Shown here: positions 10,853-21,982 of the stretch, one piece after another
Layout: each line of letters begins with the position of its first letter
Numbering within the stretch: position 1 is the stretch's first letter
NCBI GenBank assembly: GCA_938050045.1
Contig: CALLJS010000017.1
Coordinates: forward strand, 124,001 to 188,000
Reading direction: 5' to 3'
DNA length: 64,000 nt
Source: an uncultured Sphingomonadaceae bacterium
GTDB lineage: Bacteria > Pseudomonadota > Alphaproteobacteria > Sphingomonadales > Sphingomonadaceae
Notes under the pieces: generated by a model
Seen by the model: only the letters and a program-made list of their open reading frames with translations
Database searches by the model: none
Told to the model about the DNA's origin: nothing
Program-made: the position numbers and the translations under genes

Positions 10853-12304
10853 ATGGTGAGCAATAAGGAAGATTCTAAAGCCACACATGCTGGCTTTACG
10901 CTGCCTTTTTGGAATAAATTTGCTTATGGCATCGGCTCCATTCCCTATGGGATAAAGGATGGTGGTTTCAGCTATTTTGTCCTGATATATTATTCTCAAG
11001 TCTTGGGATTACCCGCACAATATGTTGGATTAGCACTATTCATTGCCATGCTATTCGATGCAATATCTGATCCTTTAATTGGATATTGGAGCGATACTAT
11101 AAGCAGTCCGTTGGGCCGCAGGCATCCATTCATGTACGCAGCGGCTTTGCCCATTGCGATAAGCTATTATTTTTTATGGATACCGCCCGCAGGGTTAAGC
11201 GATGCGCATTTATTTTTATGGCTCTTAATTTTGTCGATAGCGATACGCACATTGATAACATTATATGAAATACCCTCATCAGCTTTGAGCGCAGAAATGA
11301 CCAATGATTATGATGAACGCACATCGATACTCTCTTACCGGCAATCATTTGCATGGATAGGCGGAACGGTGGTTGGTTCCATTGGTCTCGCTTTTTTCTT
11401 GGTGCCAACCGATATGATTGATCGCGGTATTATGAATGCAGCGGGTTATCAGAGCTTTGGCTTAGTGGCCGCGATAGCGATATTTATCTGTATTATGACG
11501 AGCGCGCTAGGCACGCATAGGCTGATCCCATATTTGCGCAATGCTCCAAAAAAATCGAGGCTCACGCTTAAACGGACATTTGCAGAGATTTTTGAGACAT
11601 TATCCGACAAAAATTTCATCGCGATATTTTTGACCACATTAGTGGGGGCGACGGCGACGGGTCTTTCTGCTGGATTAAATTATTATATCAATAATTTCTT
11701 TTGGGAATTTTCCACCGAGCAAGTGTCATTATTGCAAATTTCGGTGATAATTTCTGCGCTATTTGCTCTATTTATTGGCCCCTGGGCTTCGCGCAAATGG
11801 GGCAAAAAGCGCGCCGCTATCGGCATGGGTATCATTGCATTTAGCACAATGCCTATGCCCGTTGCTTTGCGCTTGATGTCGCTGATGCCAGCCAATGGCG
11901 ATCCGATATTATTTCCGATTATTGTCTCTCTCGCGGTGATTGATTTGACCCTAATCATTTGTTTCTTGGCGCTGAGCCAATCTATGGTTGCCGATGTGGT
12001 AGAAGCCAGCGAATTGCGCACCAAACGGCGCAGCGAGGGTGTATTATTTGCATCTATCACCTTTGCCCGTAAATTTTCACAAGGCAGCGGCGTTATGTTC
12101 GCATCGGTGATGCTCGCATTGATAGAATTTCCGCGCCAATCAAGCCCAGGGGAGATCCCAAGCGAGAATATCTATAATCTAGGGCTAATCTATGCCCCAA
12201 CATTATTCATCATTTGGATGGTCATGCTGTTTATGCTCGCGCGCTATAAGATTGATCGCGATAGCCATGCAAAAAATGTGGCCCTATTATCCGATCAGCC
12301 GTGA
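10853..12304 (+). CDS. MFS transporter, GPH (glycoside-pentoside-hexuronide:cation symporter) family
   Basis: 483 aa; DAISDPLIGYWSDTISSPLGRRHPFMYAAALP signature. Confidence 0.9.
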   Translation: MVSNKEDSKATHAGFTLPFWNKFAYGIGSIPYGIKDGGFSYFVLIYYSQVLGLPAQYVGLALFIAMLFDAISDPLIGYWSDTISSPLGRRHPFMYAAALPIAISYYFLWIPPAGLSDAHLFLWLLILSIAIRTLITLYEIPSSALSAEMTNDYDERTSILSYRQSFAWIGGTVVGSIGLAFFLVPTDMIDRGIMNAAGYQSFGLVAAIAIFICIMTSALGTHRLIPYLRNAPKKSRLTLKRTFAEIFETLSDKNFIAIFLTTLVGATATGLSAGLNYYINNFFWEFSTEQVSLLQISVIISALFALFIGPWASRKWGKKRAAIGMGIIAFSTMPMPVALRLMSLMPANGDPILFPIIVSLAVIDLTLIICFLALSQSMVADVVEASELRTKRRSEGVLFASITFARKFSQGSGVMFASVMLALIEFPRQSSPGEIPSENIYNLGLIYAPTLFIIWMVMLFMLARYKIDRDSHAKNVALLSDQP

Positions 12305-12312
12305 TGCTATAT

Positions 12313-13854
12313 TCATTGTTTGAGCAATTTCGGGCGCAGCGATAGCCAAAGCAGCACCATATTTAGCATAATGATAATGAACAGTGCAGGCAAGCCGCCC
12401 AAATTGGATAGCATCCTAACTCCATCGATTCCTGAATGGCTGACCATCACCCACGCAGCAATACCGATTAATCCAATCCAAATGGTTTTGATGATGACGC
12501 CTAATTTATTGCCGCTTTCTGTGTCTTCAGAAAAACTCTCCCCGTCCGTATCTTGCCCTTCTTGTTTTTGGCAAATCATCCGAATAGCTTCGCTATTGCT
12601 ATCGGCGGCGGTGACATAAGAAATAAAGGCCAGCAGCAATAGCGAGGCGATTAACAGGCCTCCCAATGGCAAAAATTCGAGGGCTGCAAAAGCAACCGAT
12701 TCCGCTCCATTGGTATCAAGGCTATGTTTTAATATCCCATCATTGGCGTCATTAATGGACATAGAAAATACGCCGAAAATGCTCATCCAGACGATGCTAA
12801 ATAGGGATGGTAATATCAAATTCATTATGATGAAGGCCCGCACGGTATAGCCGCGCGCAATCTTGCCCAAAAACATGGCGGTCACTGGGGCCCAAGCGAA
12901 CCAATTGGCCCAATAAAATATTGTCCAATCATTGGCCCATGCGCGATCATCCGCCACGCCCAATAATAATGATCTGGGAATAATCTCTTCGACATAACCG
13001 ACAAGCGCGCGCGACCCTTCGCTGACTATGGCCGCCGTTGGCCCAAAAATTAGGATGAATAATGCGAGGGCAAAAAAATATTTAATGTTGATGTCGGATA
13101 AAATTCTAATCCCTTTGGTGAGGCCCGTTATCGATGAAATAAGGACGGTTGTGACGATTAATAGAGCGACGATGGCCATAATGAGGGGAGAGCTTTCTAC
13201 GCCCGTAATTTCACCAAATCCGCCAGCTAGCATCAATAGGCCCGTCCCCATAGAGGCGGCCATGCCCATCACTAATGAGATGAGTATCAGCGCGTCCAAT
13301 ATATCGGTTATGTATTGCGGTATCTGGCCAAACAAAACCGATAATGGCCCTGATAATGAAATGTCTTTGCCTAGATTATAGATGGACAAAGCAAAGGCAA
13401 GCGATGCTATGGTATAGATAGCATAGGGCGATAATGTCCAATGCATGAACAGCGATATAAGACTGAATTGCCGCGCCGCATCGCTTTGCGCTTCTAAGCC
13501 TCTATTGCCGCTATCATAGAGATGGAACATAGGTTCTGCCATCGACCAAAATAATATGCCCGTTGCTATTGTTGTGCATAATGTGATGGCGAACCAATTC
13601 CAGCGCGATAACATCGGCACTGCTTCTTTTCCGCCGATTTTAATTTTACCAATGGGCGAGATATATATCCAAATACAGCTTAGCAAAAACCCAAAAACGG
13701 CATAAGCAAATAGCGAACCAAAACCGTCTAATATTGTGCTATTCAGAGCATTGGCAAAGGCAAAGAAACCAGCGCTATCTTTTAGCGACCAAGCAACGGC
13801 TGCGCATAATATGCTGATGGGGATGAAGAAAACGATAGGGCGAATAGATTGCAT
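12313..13854 (-). CDS. BCCT family transporter
   Basis: 513 aa; multi-TM, ...DWTIFYWANWFAWAPVTAMFLGKIARGYTVRAF... typical BCCT signature. Confidence 0.92.
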   Translation of the reverse strand: MQSIRPIVFFIPISILCAAVAWSLKDSAGFFAFANALNSTILDGFGSLFAYAVFGFLLSCIWIYISPIGKIKIGGKEAVPMLSRWNWFAITLCTTIATGILFWSMAEPMFHLYDSGNRGLEAQSDAARQFSLISLFMHWTLSPYAIYTIASLAFALSIYNLGKDISLSGPLSVLFGQIPQYITDILDALILISLVMGMAASMGTGLLMLAGGFGEITGVESSPLIMAIVALLIVTTVLISSITGLTKGIRILSDINIKYFFALALFILIFGPTAAIVSEGSRALVGYVEEIIPRSLLLGVADDRAWANDWTIFYWANWFAWAPVTAMFLGKIARGYTVRAFIIMNLILPSLFSIVWMSIFGVFSMSINDANDGILKHSLDTNGAESVAFAALEFLPLGGLLIASLLLLAFISYVTAADSNSEAIRMICQKQEGQDTDGESFSEDTESGNKLGVIIKTIWIGLIGIAAWVMVSHSGIDGVRMLSNLGGLPALFIIIMLNMVLLWLSLRPKLLKQ

Positions 13855-13907
13855 TGCAACATGGTAGCGAATTTATTGCAAAGTGCTAGGCCCTGACCCT
13901 AAATCAA

Positions 13908-13932
13908 TAAAAAAGGGAGCTCGAAAGCCCCC
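13908..13932 (-). terminator. intrinsic terminator for the downstream end of the TonB receptor gene
   Basis: minus strand GGGGGCT-TTCG-AGCTCCC then TTTTTT. Confidence 0.7.
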
Positions 13933-13955
13933 TCTAATTTTAGAGATATATGCAT

Positions 13956-16547
13956 TTAGAATTTATAGCGAATAACACCGCCATAAGTACGCGGTTGGTT
14001 AGGATAACCAGAAATTGTTCCTTGTTGCGCAACACCATCAAAAATGGTGCTGATGAATTGTGAGTCGGTTAAGTTACGCGCCCAAATACCAATATCAAAA
14101 CCATTTGCGAGCGATAAGGTTGCAGTAGCATTTAACAGATTAACCTCGCGGCGGAATGGCTCTGCCGCTGCACGCGCAGGCGCAAAAGGGTCGGCCAATG
14201 AGAAATCGATAAATGCAGGCAAACCATCTGCGATTTGAACATTGCTCTCATGCTGATAATCGGCATTCAATGTCAATATATTATCGCCGCCCAGTTCAAT
14301 AGCATAGGTAGCGCCGACAGTGAGAGCAAATTCGGCTATACCGGCTGGGCGCAGACCAGAGAGATCACCAACCGCAGAGTTAGGGAAATCATCATTTTCA
14401 GCATCAAGATATGTCAATGCCGCTTTGAAGGTTAAACCATCGGTTGGTGATACAGAGCCATCAAATTCAAAACCACGTACCGATGATTCGGGAGCATTGG
14501 CCAACACAAAGCCCGTACCCGTAAAGATGTTGCTTTGGAAATTGGTCAATGTTTGGTCAAATAAGGCAAGATTGAATGCAAACCCATCCCATTGGCCTTT
14601 GATACCAACTTCATAGACTTCGGCTTCTTCTGGTTCAGCAAACCGCGTACCGTTAGAACCATTTGTAACCGCAATACCAGCATTGGTAACATTGGATGGC
14701 GGTGCCGCAAAGGCACTGCCGCTTGGGCCTGGAACAAAGTCCGATGGTAATGGACGCGAATCGCGTGAGAGGTTGATTGACGATGCTTTAAAGCCCGTTG
14801 CATAAGTAGCATAAACATTAATATTATCATTCACTTCATAAGAAGCGCGAACGGAATATGACAAATCAGTATCGCTGGTACGGCCATCTTCTACCGCATT
14901 AGGAATAGCCAAGAACGGCGGTTGGAATTGAAACGCTCTCAAGCCGAATAGCGGGTTTGCCGCACTTTGCGCCGCTGCTAAGAGCCCAGCTTGCTGCGCT
15001 GCGGGTAATGCTTGGAACTGAGCGGGCGTCGTTACCGCGCCCATTGTCGCCCCAGTAATGAAAGCATCGACGAGATTGACCTGACCCAATTCATCCAATG
15101 CATTAATTTCTAGCGCAGATGATTTGCTATCGTCGGTATAGTTTGCGCCCAATGTAACGGTGAAACGATCGGTCAATTCAAAATCAAGCGTCCCAAAGAT
15201 TGAGAATGCTTCGTTGCTGAATGAGAAAATTTCATCGGTTAGTAACCCTGGGCTGAAGACACTATTAGCAGGAAGGCCCAGTCCAGCTTCAACGCCTGAG
15301 AATATATCGGCTGGCGAGCCAGCAGGGCCACCGCCCGCCAATAGGCTGAAGAATGACCGTGTGTCTTGGCCTGTGATTAACTGGCTGGTTTGATCGATAT
15401 CCTCGTTAAAATAGAAACCCCCTAATAGAAAGTTTAAGGGGCCATTAAAATCAGATGCTACGCGAAATTCAGTGGTAAAGGTTCTAAATTCTTGCTGCTG
15501 CGCTTCATTAACAATGTCGGCGCTAGAGAAATCAACATCTTGGAGCAAATCACGGTCAACCCCACGATAAGATGAGATATTGGTGAAGGTTAAATCCCCA
15601 GACGTATAATCTGTTTGTAAAGATACGCCATAATTGTCAATTTCATTGGTTGGTAATACGTTCAAAAATGTACTGAAACTAAATGGTGCTTCTGGATCAA
15701 GAGCACCACCGACGCCAAAAGTTGCGGGAACTGTCGGGCCTGCGGAGAGGTTTGCGGCTACGCAGCATTCCTCGTCAATACGGTCATAATCGCCGATTAA
15801 ACGGAAGCTTAAATCGCTGGTCGGTTCCCATAATAATTGGCCGCGTCCACCATAACGATTACGGTTATTGACATCATCGCCTGATGTTTGTTCGGTGACA
15901 TAGCCATCGCGGTTATTATATGTTCCGCCAAGGCTGAATGCTAATGTATCGGATAAAGGCCCAGTGATGCTGGCTTTTGCGATTACGGCATTGAAATTAC
16001 CATAACTAAATTCAGCTTTGCCGCCAAATTCAAACTGGGGTGCTTCGGTGATGATGCTGATAACGCCAGCCGATGCGTTTTTGCCGAATAATGTTGATTG
16101 AGGACCGCGCAATACCTCAACACGTTGAATGTTGGGAAGATCACCAATTTGCGCCGCTGAACGCGAACGATAAACACCATCGATGAAAACACCCACAGAA
16201 GGCTCAATGCCTGCATTATTGGCACCATTACCAAAACCACGGATGATGAAATTGGTGTTTGATGAATTTTGTAGCTGGTTGACACGCAGAGAAGGCGCAA
16301 CAGATTGCAGATCTTGTAGATCGCGAATAGCGGCATTCTCAATTGTTTCGGCACTGGTAACAGATACTGAAATAGGTAATTCTTGTAATGTGGTTTCACG
16401 CTTAGAGGCGGTAACAATGATAACATCGCTATCGTCTTCTTCTTCGGCAGCAGTTTCTTGGGCTATTGCGGTTGAAGCATATCCCACCGATGCCATGCTG
16501 ATGGATGTCATCAATGCCGTTTTAATGATTGATTTTCTAATTCTCAT
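13956..16547 (-). CDS. TonB-dependent receptor
   Basis: 863 aa; DVIIVTASKRETTLQELPISVSV, VEVLRGPQSTLFGKNASAGVI. Confidence 0.95.
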   Translation of the reverse strand: MRIRKSIIKTALMTSISMASVGYASTAIAQETAAEEEDDSDVIIVTASKRETTLQELPISVSVTSAETIENAAIRDLQDLQSVAPSLRVNQLQNSSNTNFIIRGFGNGANNAGIEPSVGVFIDGVYRSRSAAQIGDLPNIQRVEVLRGPQSTLFGKNASAGVISIITEAPQFEFGGKAEFSYGNFNAVIAKASITGPLSDTLAFSLGGTYNNRDGYVTEQTSGDDVNNRNRYGGRGQLLWEPTSDLSFRLIGDYDRIDEECCVAANLSAGPTVPATFGVGGALDPEAPFSFSTFLNVLPTNEIDNYGVSLQTDYTSGDLTFTNISSYRGVDRDLLQDVDFSSADIVNEAQQQEFRTFTTEFRVASDFNGPLNFLLGGFYFNEDIDQTSQLITGQDTRSFFSLLAGGGPAGSPADIFSGVEAGLGLPANSVFSPGLLTDEIFSFSNEAFSIFGTLDFELTDRFTVTLGANYTDDSKSSALEINALDELGQVNLVDAFITGATMGAVTTPAQFQALPAAQQAGLLAAAQSAANPLFGLRAFQFQPPFLAIPNAVEDGRTSDTDLSYSVRASYEVNDNINVYATYATGFKASSINLSRDSRPLPSDFVPGPSGSAFAAPPSNVTNAGIAVTNGSNGTRFAEPEEAEVYEVGIKGQWDGFAFNLALFDQTLTNFQSNIFTGTGFVLANAPESSVRGFEFDGSVSPTDGLTFKAALTYLDAENDDFPNSAVGDLSGLRPAGIAEFALTVGATYAIELGGDNILTLNADYQHESNVQIADGLPAFIDFSLADPFAPARAAAEPFRREVNLLNATATLSLANGFDIGIWARNLTDSQFISTIFDGVAQQGTISGYPNQPRTYGGVIRYKF

Positions 16548-16784
16548 AATTGCTCTCCTTGTGTAATGGGCATTTTTATGCCTCTTTCCCTTGGGGTACC
16601 TAAATCAAACTGACAACATTGGCGCAATATACAAGCATTTTTATGCATTATTGGCACAGACGGATAAGATATGATGTACTTGTGCAACTATAGAGGAGAG
16701 TTTTAATAAGATTGCATTGACCAATATACGCTACGTCAACATGGCTTTTCGCTATTGAATTATAGAGTAAAGCCAATGGCGGGG

Positions 16785-17942
16785 TTAAATAATATTGACC
16801 CCAGCGGAGGCTCTGGATATTAACATTTCGACCTTCTGATTATCATTTTTCTTATAGTGGCGGTGAATGGAATCGATAATATCGGCGATATGCTCATGCG
16901 GGGCGAGCGCAATGACGCAGCCCCCGAAGCCGCCGCCCGTCATACGCGCACCGCCTCTTCCATCGCAATAGTGCGCAATCGCATCGTTCATAATATCTGC
17001 TAATCGATCAATCTCAGCCACTGTTATTTCGAAATCATCGCGCATCGATGCATGCGATTGCTGCATCAACTGGCCTAGCTTGCTCAAATCATTTTGCCGC
17101 AATGCAATGGCTGCGGCCAATGTGCGCGCATTTTCGGTGACGACATGGCGCGCGCGCCTATAGCTTATATCGTCTAAGCCTGCTTTGCCCGCCTCTAACT
17201 GATTTTCATCAATATCACGCAGGGCTGCGACACCATAATGAAGCGCGGCTTTTTCGCATTGTGCGCGTCTTTCATTATAGGCACCATCGCTATTACTATG
17301 GATGATACCGCTGTTCACGATTAAAAGGCTAATATTTTCAGGGATCGGAATGGCGCTACACTCTAATGTTCGGCAATCAATCAGCAAGGCATGCTCTGCC
17401 GACGCTTTTGCGGATATAAGTTGATCCATAATGCCGCAAGCACAGCCGACAAATTGATTTTCTGCCTCTTGTCCAATCATCGCCAAATCGGTAAGTTTAA
17501 TCATCTGCCCTGATTGCTCTATCAAAGCTCTGCCAACCGCCATTTCAAGGGCGGCTGATGATGACAGACCAGAACCAAGCGGGACATCGCCGGCTATGCT
17601 AATCCGCGATGGTGCGAGGCTGTAGTCGCCAAGTAAGAGATGTTTGGCCATGCCGCGCACATAATTGGCCCATAATTGCGGCGATTCCACAATATCTCCA
17701 TCGATTGAAAATATATCGTGAGCATCATAATCAATCGATAAAGCTTCAATAATATCACCATCATGACGGCCAATAGCAACAACCGTATCTTTATCGATCG
17801 CGCAAGGGAGGACAAAACCATCATTATAATCGGTATGTTCGCCGATGATATTAACCCGTCCTGGGGCTCTAATTATATGCTCGGGTTTCTTATCATAGGC
17901 GCGAATATAGGCGTCTATGGCCCGTGTTTTTGCATCGCTCAT
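16785..17942 (-). CDS. galK: galactokinase
   Basis: 385 aa; RAPGRVNIIGEHTDYNDGFVLPCAI and GDVPLGSGLSSSAALEMA GHMP motifs; RMTGGGFGGC. Confidence 0.97.
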   Translation of the reverse strand: MSDAKTRAIDAYIRAYDKKPEHIIRAPGRVNIIGEHTDYNDGFVLPCAIDKDTVVAIGRHDGDIIEALSIDYDAHDIFSIDGDIVESPQLWANYVRGMAKHLLLGDYSLAPSRISIAGDVPLGSGLSSSAALEMAVGRALIEQSGQMIKLTDLAMIGQEAENQFVGCACGIMDQLISAKASAEHALLIDCRTLECSAIPIPENISLLIVNSGIIHSNSDGAYNERRAQCEKAALHYGVAALRDIDENQLEAGKAGLDDISYRRARHVVTENARTLAAAIALRQNDLSKLGQLMQQSHASMRDDFEITVAEIDRLADIMNDAIAHYCDGRGGARMTGGGFGGCVIALAPHEHIADIIDSIHRHYKKNDNQKVEMLISRASAGVNII

Positions 17943-18985
17943 AATCGGTCTCTTTGGTGGCCTTCTCTTAGACGACTAGCGGCTTGTTCGGGGGTTATGT
18001 CGCGTTGGCTTTCCGCCATCATTTCATAACCCACCATGAATTTGCGCACTGTAGCAGATCGCAATAATGGCGGATAAAAATGCGCATGTAATTGCCATGC
18101 CTTTGTATCGCGTTCATCAAAAGGCGCGCCATGCCACCCCATAGAATATGGAAATGAAACACCAAATAGAGCATCGTAGCAGCGCGTAAGTGATTGCATA
18201 ATAGCCCCCAAATTATCGCGCTGAGCGTCGTTTAATTCATCTAATCGTGCGGCTGAAAAGCGCGGCAATAATAATGTTTCAAATGGCCACTGCGCCCAAT
18301 AGGGAACAATGACGATCCAATCATCATTTTCGATCACTAATCTCTCTTTTTTCTCCCTTTCATATTGAACCACATCCAAGAGCATAGCGCGGCCATGCGT
18401 CGCGAAATAAGCGCGCTGCTTGTCATCTTCGGTCTGCGCTTCATCGGGCAGAAAATCAGTTGCCCATATCTGCCCGTGCGGATGCGGGTTAGAGCATCCC
18501 ATCATCGCGCCTTTATTTTCAAAAATTTGCACCCATTGATAATCCTTGCCCAGCTTTTGGCTCTCATCGCACCAACTATCGACAATTTCGCGCATAGCCG
18601 TGGGCGTTAAATCAGGCAGGGTCTGGCTATGGTCTGGCGAAAAGCAGATTACTTTGCAAACCCCAGCAATATTTTGAGATTGGAATAGGGGGTGCTTAGA
18701 TGGTTTTTGGCCTACGTGCGCTATATCCAATATCGCTGGAAAATCATTATCAAAAATATAGGTGGATTGATAATCGGGATTTTTATCGCCGCCGATACGC
18801 TCATTATCCGGACACAGATAGCATTTTGGATCATAGCTTGGTAAATCGCTGGCTTCGGCTGTGTCTTCTTGTCCAAGCCATGGGCGTTTTGCGCGGTGCG
18901 GTGATACCACGATATGACGCCCGGTAAGCGGGTTTAATCGGCGATGGGGGTGCTCGGCAGATGTTTCATTCTCATTATCGCTCAT
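17939..18985 (-). CDS. galT: galactose-1-phosphate uridylyltransferase
   Basis: 348 aa; RRLNPLTGRHIVVSPHRAKRPW, GCSNPHPHGQIWA active-site motif. Confidence 0.97.
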   Translation of the reverse strand: MSDNENETSAEHPHRRLNPLTGRHIVVSPHRAKRPWLGQEDTAEASDLPSYDPKCYLCPDNERIGGDKNPDYQSTYIFDNDFPAILDIAHVGQKPSKHPLFQSQNIAGVCKVICFSPDHSQTLPDLTPTAMREIVDSWCDESQKLGKDYQWVQIFENKGAMMGCSNPHPHGQIWATDFLPDEAQTEDDKQRAYFATHGRAMLLDVVQYEREKKERLVIENDDWIVIVPYWAQWPFETLLLPRFSAARLDELNDAQRDNLGAIMQSLTRCYDALFGVSFPYSMGWHGAPFDERDTKAWQLHAHFYPPLLRSATVRKFMVGYEMMAESQRDITPEQAASRLREGHQRDRL

Positions 18986-19085
18986 ATATTTGTTCCGTCT
19001 GTAGCGTGACTTATGTCGAATGAATATTTCACTATATTATAGGCAGCAATATAATGCATAATTTGTGCTGTTATGAATTATAGTA

Positions 19086-19118
19086 TAAAAATAGGCGAGA
19101 CATTTCTGCCCCGCCTAT
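19086..19118 (-). terminator. intrinsic terminator
   Basis: minus strand ATAGGCGGGGC-AGAAAT-GTCTCGCCTAT followed by TTTTT. Confidence 0.8.
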
Positions 19119-19136
19119 CAATTTTATCAGATGAAA

Positions 19137-21953
19137 TTAGAAGTTAGCGCGAACGCCAAACAACCAACGTGCCCCATTATCGATATATGATTCTAGGAAA
19201 GAATCACGCTCTGAGAATGTGAAGCTTTGTTCGTTAAAAATATTGATACCTTCACCAAATACAGTGAAATTCTCTGTGACATCATAGCTTAGCGAGACAT
19301 CAACTTGTGTGAATGTATCCACAATCTCAGCAAAGCCACCTTCACCAGCAGTGGAGCCTAAATAGTCACCGCGTTGATTGACAGAAGCACGCGCTTGAAT
19401 GCCATTGCCTTCATAAAATACAGAAGCATTGAATGAAACATCAGAAATATTTTCTAATTGCGATGACTCGCCGCCTTGCGTTGAATTACTATCTGCTAGG
19501 GTTATGTTTCCAGAGACACCAAACCCATTATCCAGCAAATATTGCGCTGACATTTCGAGACCAAATACTTCTGCAGTATCACCATTTTGCGGGCCAGAGA
19601 TAAGGAAGTCAATGGTTTGATCGGGCAAAGCAGCGCCTGTAACAGCGTCGGTTGCATTGGGAATTGTGAGCGGCGTTACCGTGTTCACATTGGTGATGAA
19701 ATTGCTAATATCTTTATAGAAGCCTGCGGCTGACAATGATAGTCCATTATCACCATAATATTCTATTGAGAAATCCAGATTGTTAGACAAGACAGGGTCC
19801 AGCAATGGGTTCGAACCCGCGGCTTGCTCTTGTCCCGCATTGATCTGTGTTACCGCAAATACGGTTGACAAATCGTTGAAGGTTGGACGGCTCAATGAGC
19901 GTGAAAAACCCGCACGGATAAAGATATTAGGCGTCGCTTCTAGGCTGATGTTAAACGTTGGAAGGACCTCGAAATAATCATTATCCTCTACGCGAACCGA
20001 TGCGGTATTTTGCGTAATATTATTATTACCAGATACATCATCGATTACGATAGCGGTTAAAGCCGTTGCTACACCAGAGGATTGTAAATCGGTGTAGGCA
20101 AAGCGCACGCCAGCATTTGCTTTAAATGGTGCATTGCCAATATCACCTTCAAAATCAGCAGCAATATAACCAGAGAAAATTGTTTCATCAATTTGGTTAG
20201 ATTGCGTCGCATTAAATACGGGTGTTAAGAAACTTGGTTGGCCAATTTCACCACCAAGGTTAGCAAATGCGCGCTCTACAATGTCAATATTGACCGTTTG
20301 GAAATTACGCGGGATACTAGCATTTGAATTGCTCAAAAAGCCTGCTGCCTCGCCATCAAATGGCGTAAGAAGCTGTCCTAATTCTCCCGCTGATAAGAAG
20401 TCAGAGAAGAGCAATGAACGATCACAAAAGAATGCGTTCGCACCAGCGCCAAGACGCGGAATTGCTGCAGTGGTATCACCGCAAACGGTATTGCTATTAT
20501 CAAATACGCTATTGTCTTTGCTGCGATCGGTATAATTCACACCAAATTTCAAATTGGAACTATCGCCAATTTCATATTCGAAATCAGCGCGCGCCGTGAA
20601 TACTTCATCAACAATATCATTCGATGAATTGCGCGAGAAGTGCATACGCGCCCCGCTTGCTGGTAATTGATTGAGCGCGACAGTAGATGTAGCCGCAACA
20701 TCTGGTAATGCGGTAAAGCTTATATCAGGAACACGATTGCCTGTATTGGTTTGGGTGAAATTGGCACCAGGAAAACTTACCACAAAAAAGCTTCCGCTTC
20801 CTGCATCTGATCCAATATTATCGCGTGTACCGCTGGCCCGCGAATATGAAACGTCCAGATTAGCCTTTAGATTATCCTGTAAGGTTGCTTTTACGTTACC
20901 ACCGATTTGGAATGTATCCGTATCTGACTCGGTACGGCGTGCCACAAAGTCAAAAATATTGCTAAATGGGTTGGCAGGATCGAAATTAGCTGTCTGCGCC
21001 GTTACATCATTATTTCCATCAACCGTAGCATTGGTTACAATGCCTGGATTGGGGAAATATGAATAGGATGACGATAATGATGGGCTTTTATAGCTTGTAT
21101 AAAGACCATCAATGGTCACTTCTAAATCTTCATGCGGTGAATATTGCAGCACTAAAGTTGCACCAATGCGTTCACGATCTTCTTCGTTGATGTTCGCATT
21201 GAATGAATTTAGACGGTCATCATCGTCATCGCCATTAAAATCGGTTGATTGGTCAATAGCAATGGATTCCGCTGTATCTGTGCGAATATCGCGTTGTTGA
21301 TATGCAAATGATGCCAATATACCAAAAGTATCTCCAGCCCAAGTATTGCTTATCAAAGCCGAGCCTTTGATGCCCACATCTTCACCCAAGCTCTCATATT
21401 GACCAGCCAATGATCCTGCTAGTTGAAGTCCTGGGTTACTAAGCGGTTTAGGCGTTTGAATATTGACCAAACCACCAATCGAGCCGTCGACTTGATCGGC
21501 CGTGGTAGATTTGAAAATTTGCGCACCCGAGATGAGCTCTGACGGCAACACGTCGAATGAAAATTCACGGCCTTCATTCTCTGTGGCAAGGCGGCGACCA
21601 TTATAAGTGAGAAGGTTAAATTCTTGCCCAAGACCACGAACCGTGACAAAACGACCTTCACCACCGCGATCGCGGGTAATAGCAATACCCGTTATACGTT
21701 GAAGCGATTCAGCGACATTTGTATCTGGGAATTTGCCCAATTCTTCTGCTGAAATTGCATCAACAATCGATCCAGCATTCCTCTTAACCTCTAATCCACG
21801 CTCAAGCGAGCCGCGAATACCAGTGACCACAATAGCATCATCTTCATCTTCGATAGATGCGTCCTGCGGTGCCTGTGTCTCTTGAGCATGCGCTGGCATA
21901 GCCAATGCTAAACCAAATGCAGCCCCTATTAATAGTTTTGATTTTATTTTCAT
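19137..21953 (-). CDS. TonB-dependent receptor
   Basis: ORF 19137-21986; start refined to ATG 21953 preceded by GGAGGA; DDAIVVTGIRGSLERGLEVKRNAGSIVDAISAEELGKFPDTNVAESLQRITG typical of carbohydrate-type TBDRs. Confidence 0.95.
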   Translation of the reverse strand: MKIKSKLLIGAAFGLALAMPAHAQETQAPQDASIEDEDDAIVVTGIRGSLERGLEVKRNAGSIVDAISAEELGKFPDTNVAESLQRITGIAITRDRGGEGRFVTVRGLGQEFNLLTYNGRRLATENEGREFSFDVLPSELISGAQIFKSTTADQVDGSIGGLVNIQTPKPLSNPGLQLAGSLAGQYESLGEDVGIKGSALISNTWAGDTFGILASFAYQQRDIRTDTAESIAIDQSTDFNGDDDDDRLNSFNANINEEDRERIGATLVLQYSPHEDLEVTIDGLYTSYKSPSLSSSYSYFPNPGIVTNATVDGNNDVTAQTANFDPANPFSNIFDFVARRTESDTDTFQIGGNVKATLQDNLKANLDVSYSRASGTRDNIGSDAGSGSFFVVSFPGANFTQTNTGNRVPDISFTALPDVAATSTVALNQLPASGARMHFSRNSSNDIVDEVFTARADFEYEIGDSSNLKFGVNYTDRSKDNSVFDNSNTVCGDTTAAIPRLGAGANAFFCDRSLLFSDFLSAGELGQLLTPFDGEAAGFLSNSNASIPRNFQTVNIDIVERAFANLGGEIGQPSFLTPVFNATQSNQIDETIFSGYIAADFEGDIGNAPFKANAGVRFAYTDLQSSGVATALTAIVIDDVSGNNNITQNTASVRVEDNDYFEVLPTFNISLEATPNIFIRAGFSRSLSRPTFNDLSTVFAVTQINAGQEQAAGSNPLLDPVLSNNLDFSIEYYGDNGLSLSAAGFYKDISNFITNVNTVTPLTIPNATDAVTGAALPDQTIDFLISGPQNGDTAEVFGLEMSAQYLLDNGFGVSGNITLADSNSTQGGESSQLENISDVSFNASVFYEGNGIQARASVNQRGDYLGSTAGEGGFAEIVDTFTQVDVSLSYDVTENFTVFGEGINIFNEQSFTFSERDSFLESYIDNGARWLFGVRANF

Positions 21954-21982
21954 ATCTTCCTCCAACTCAGATTCATAGAAAT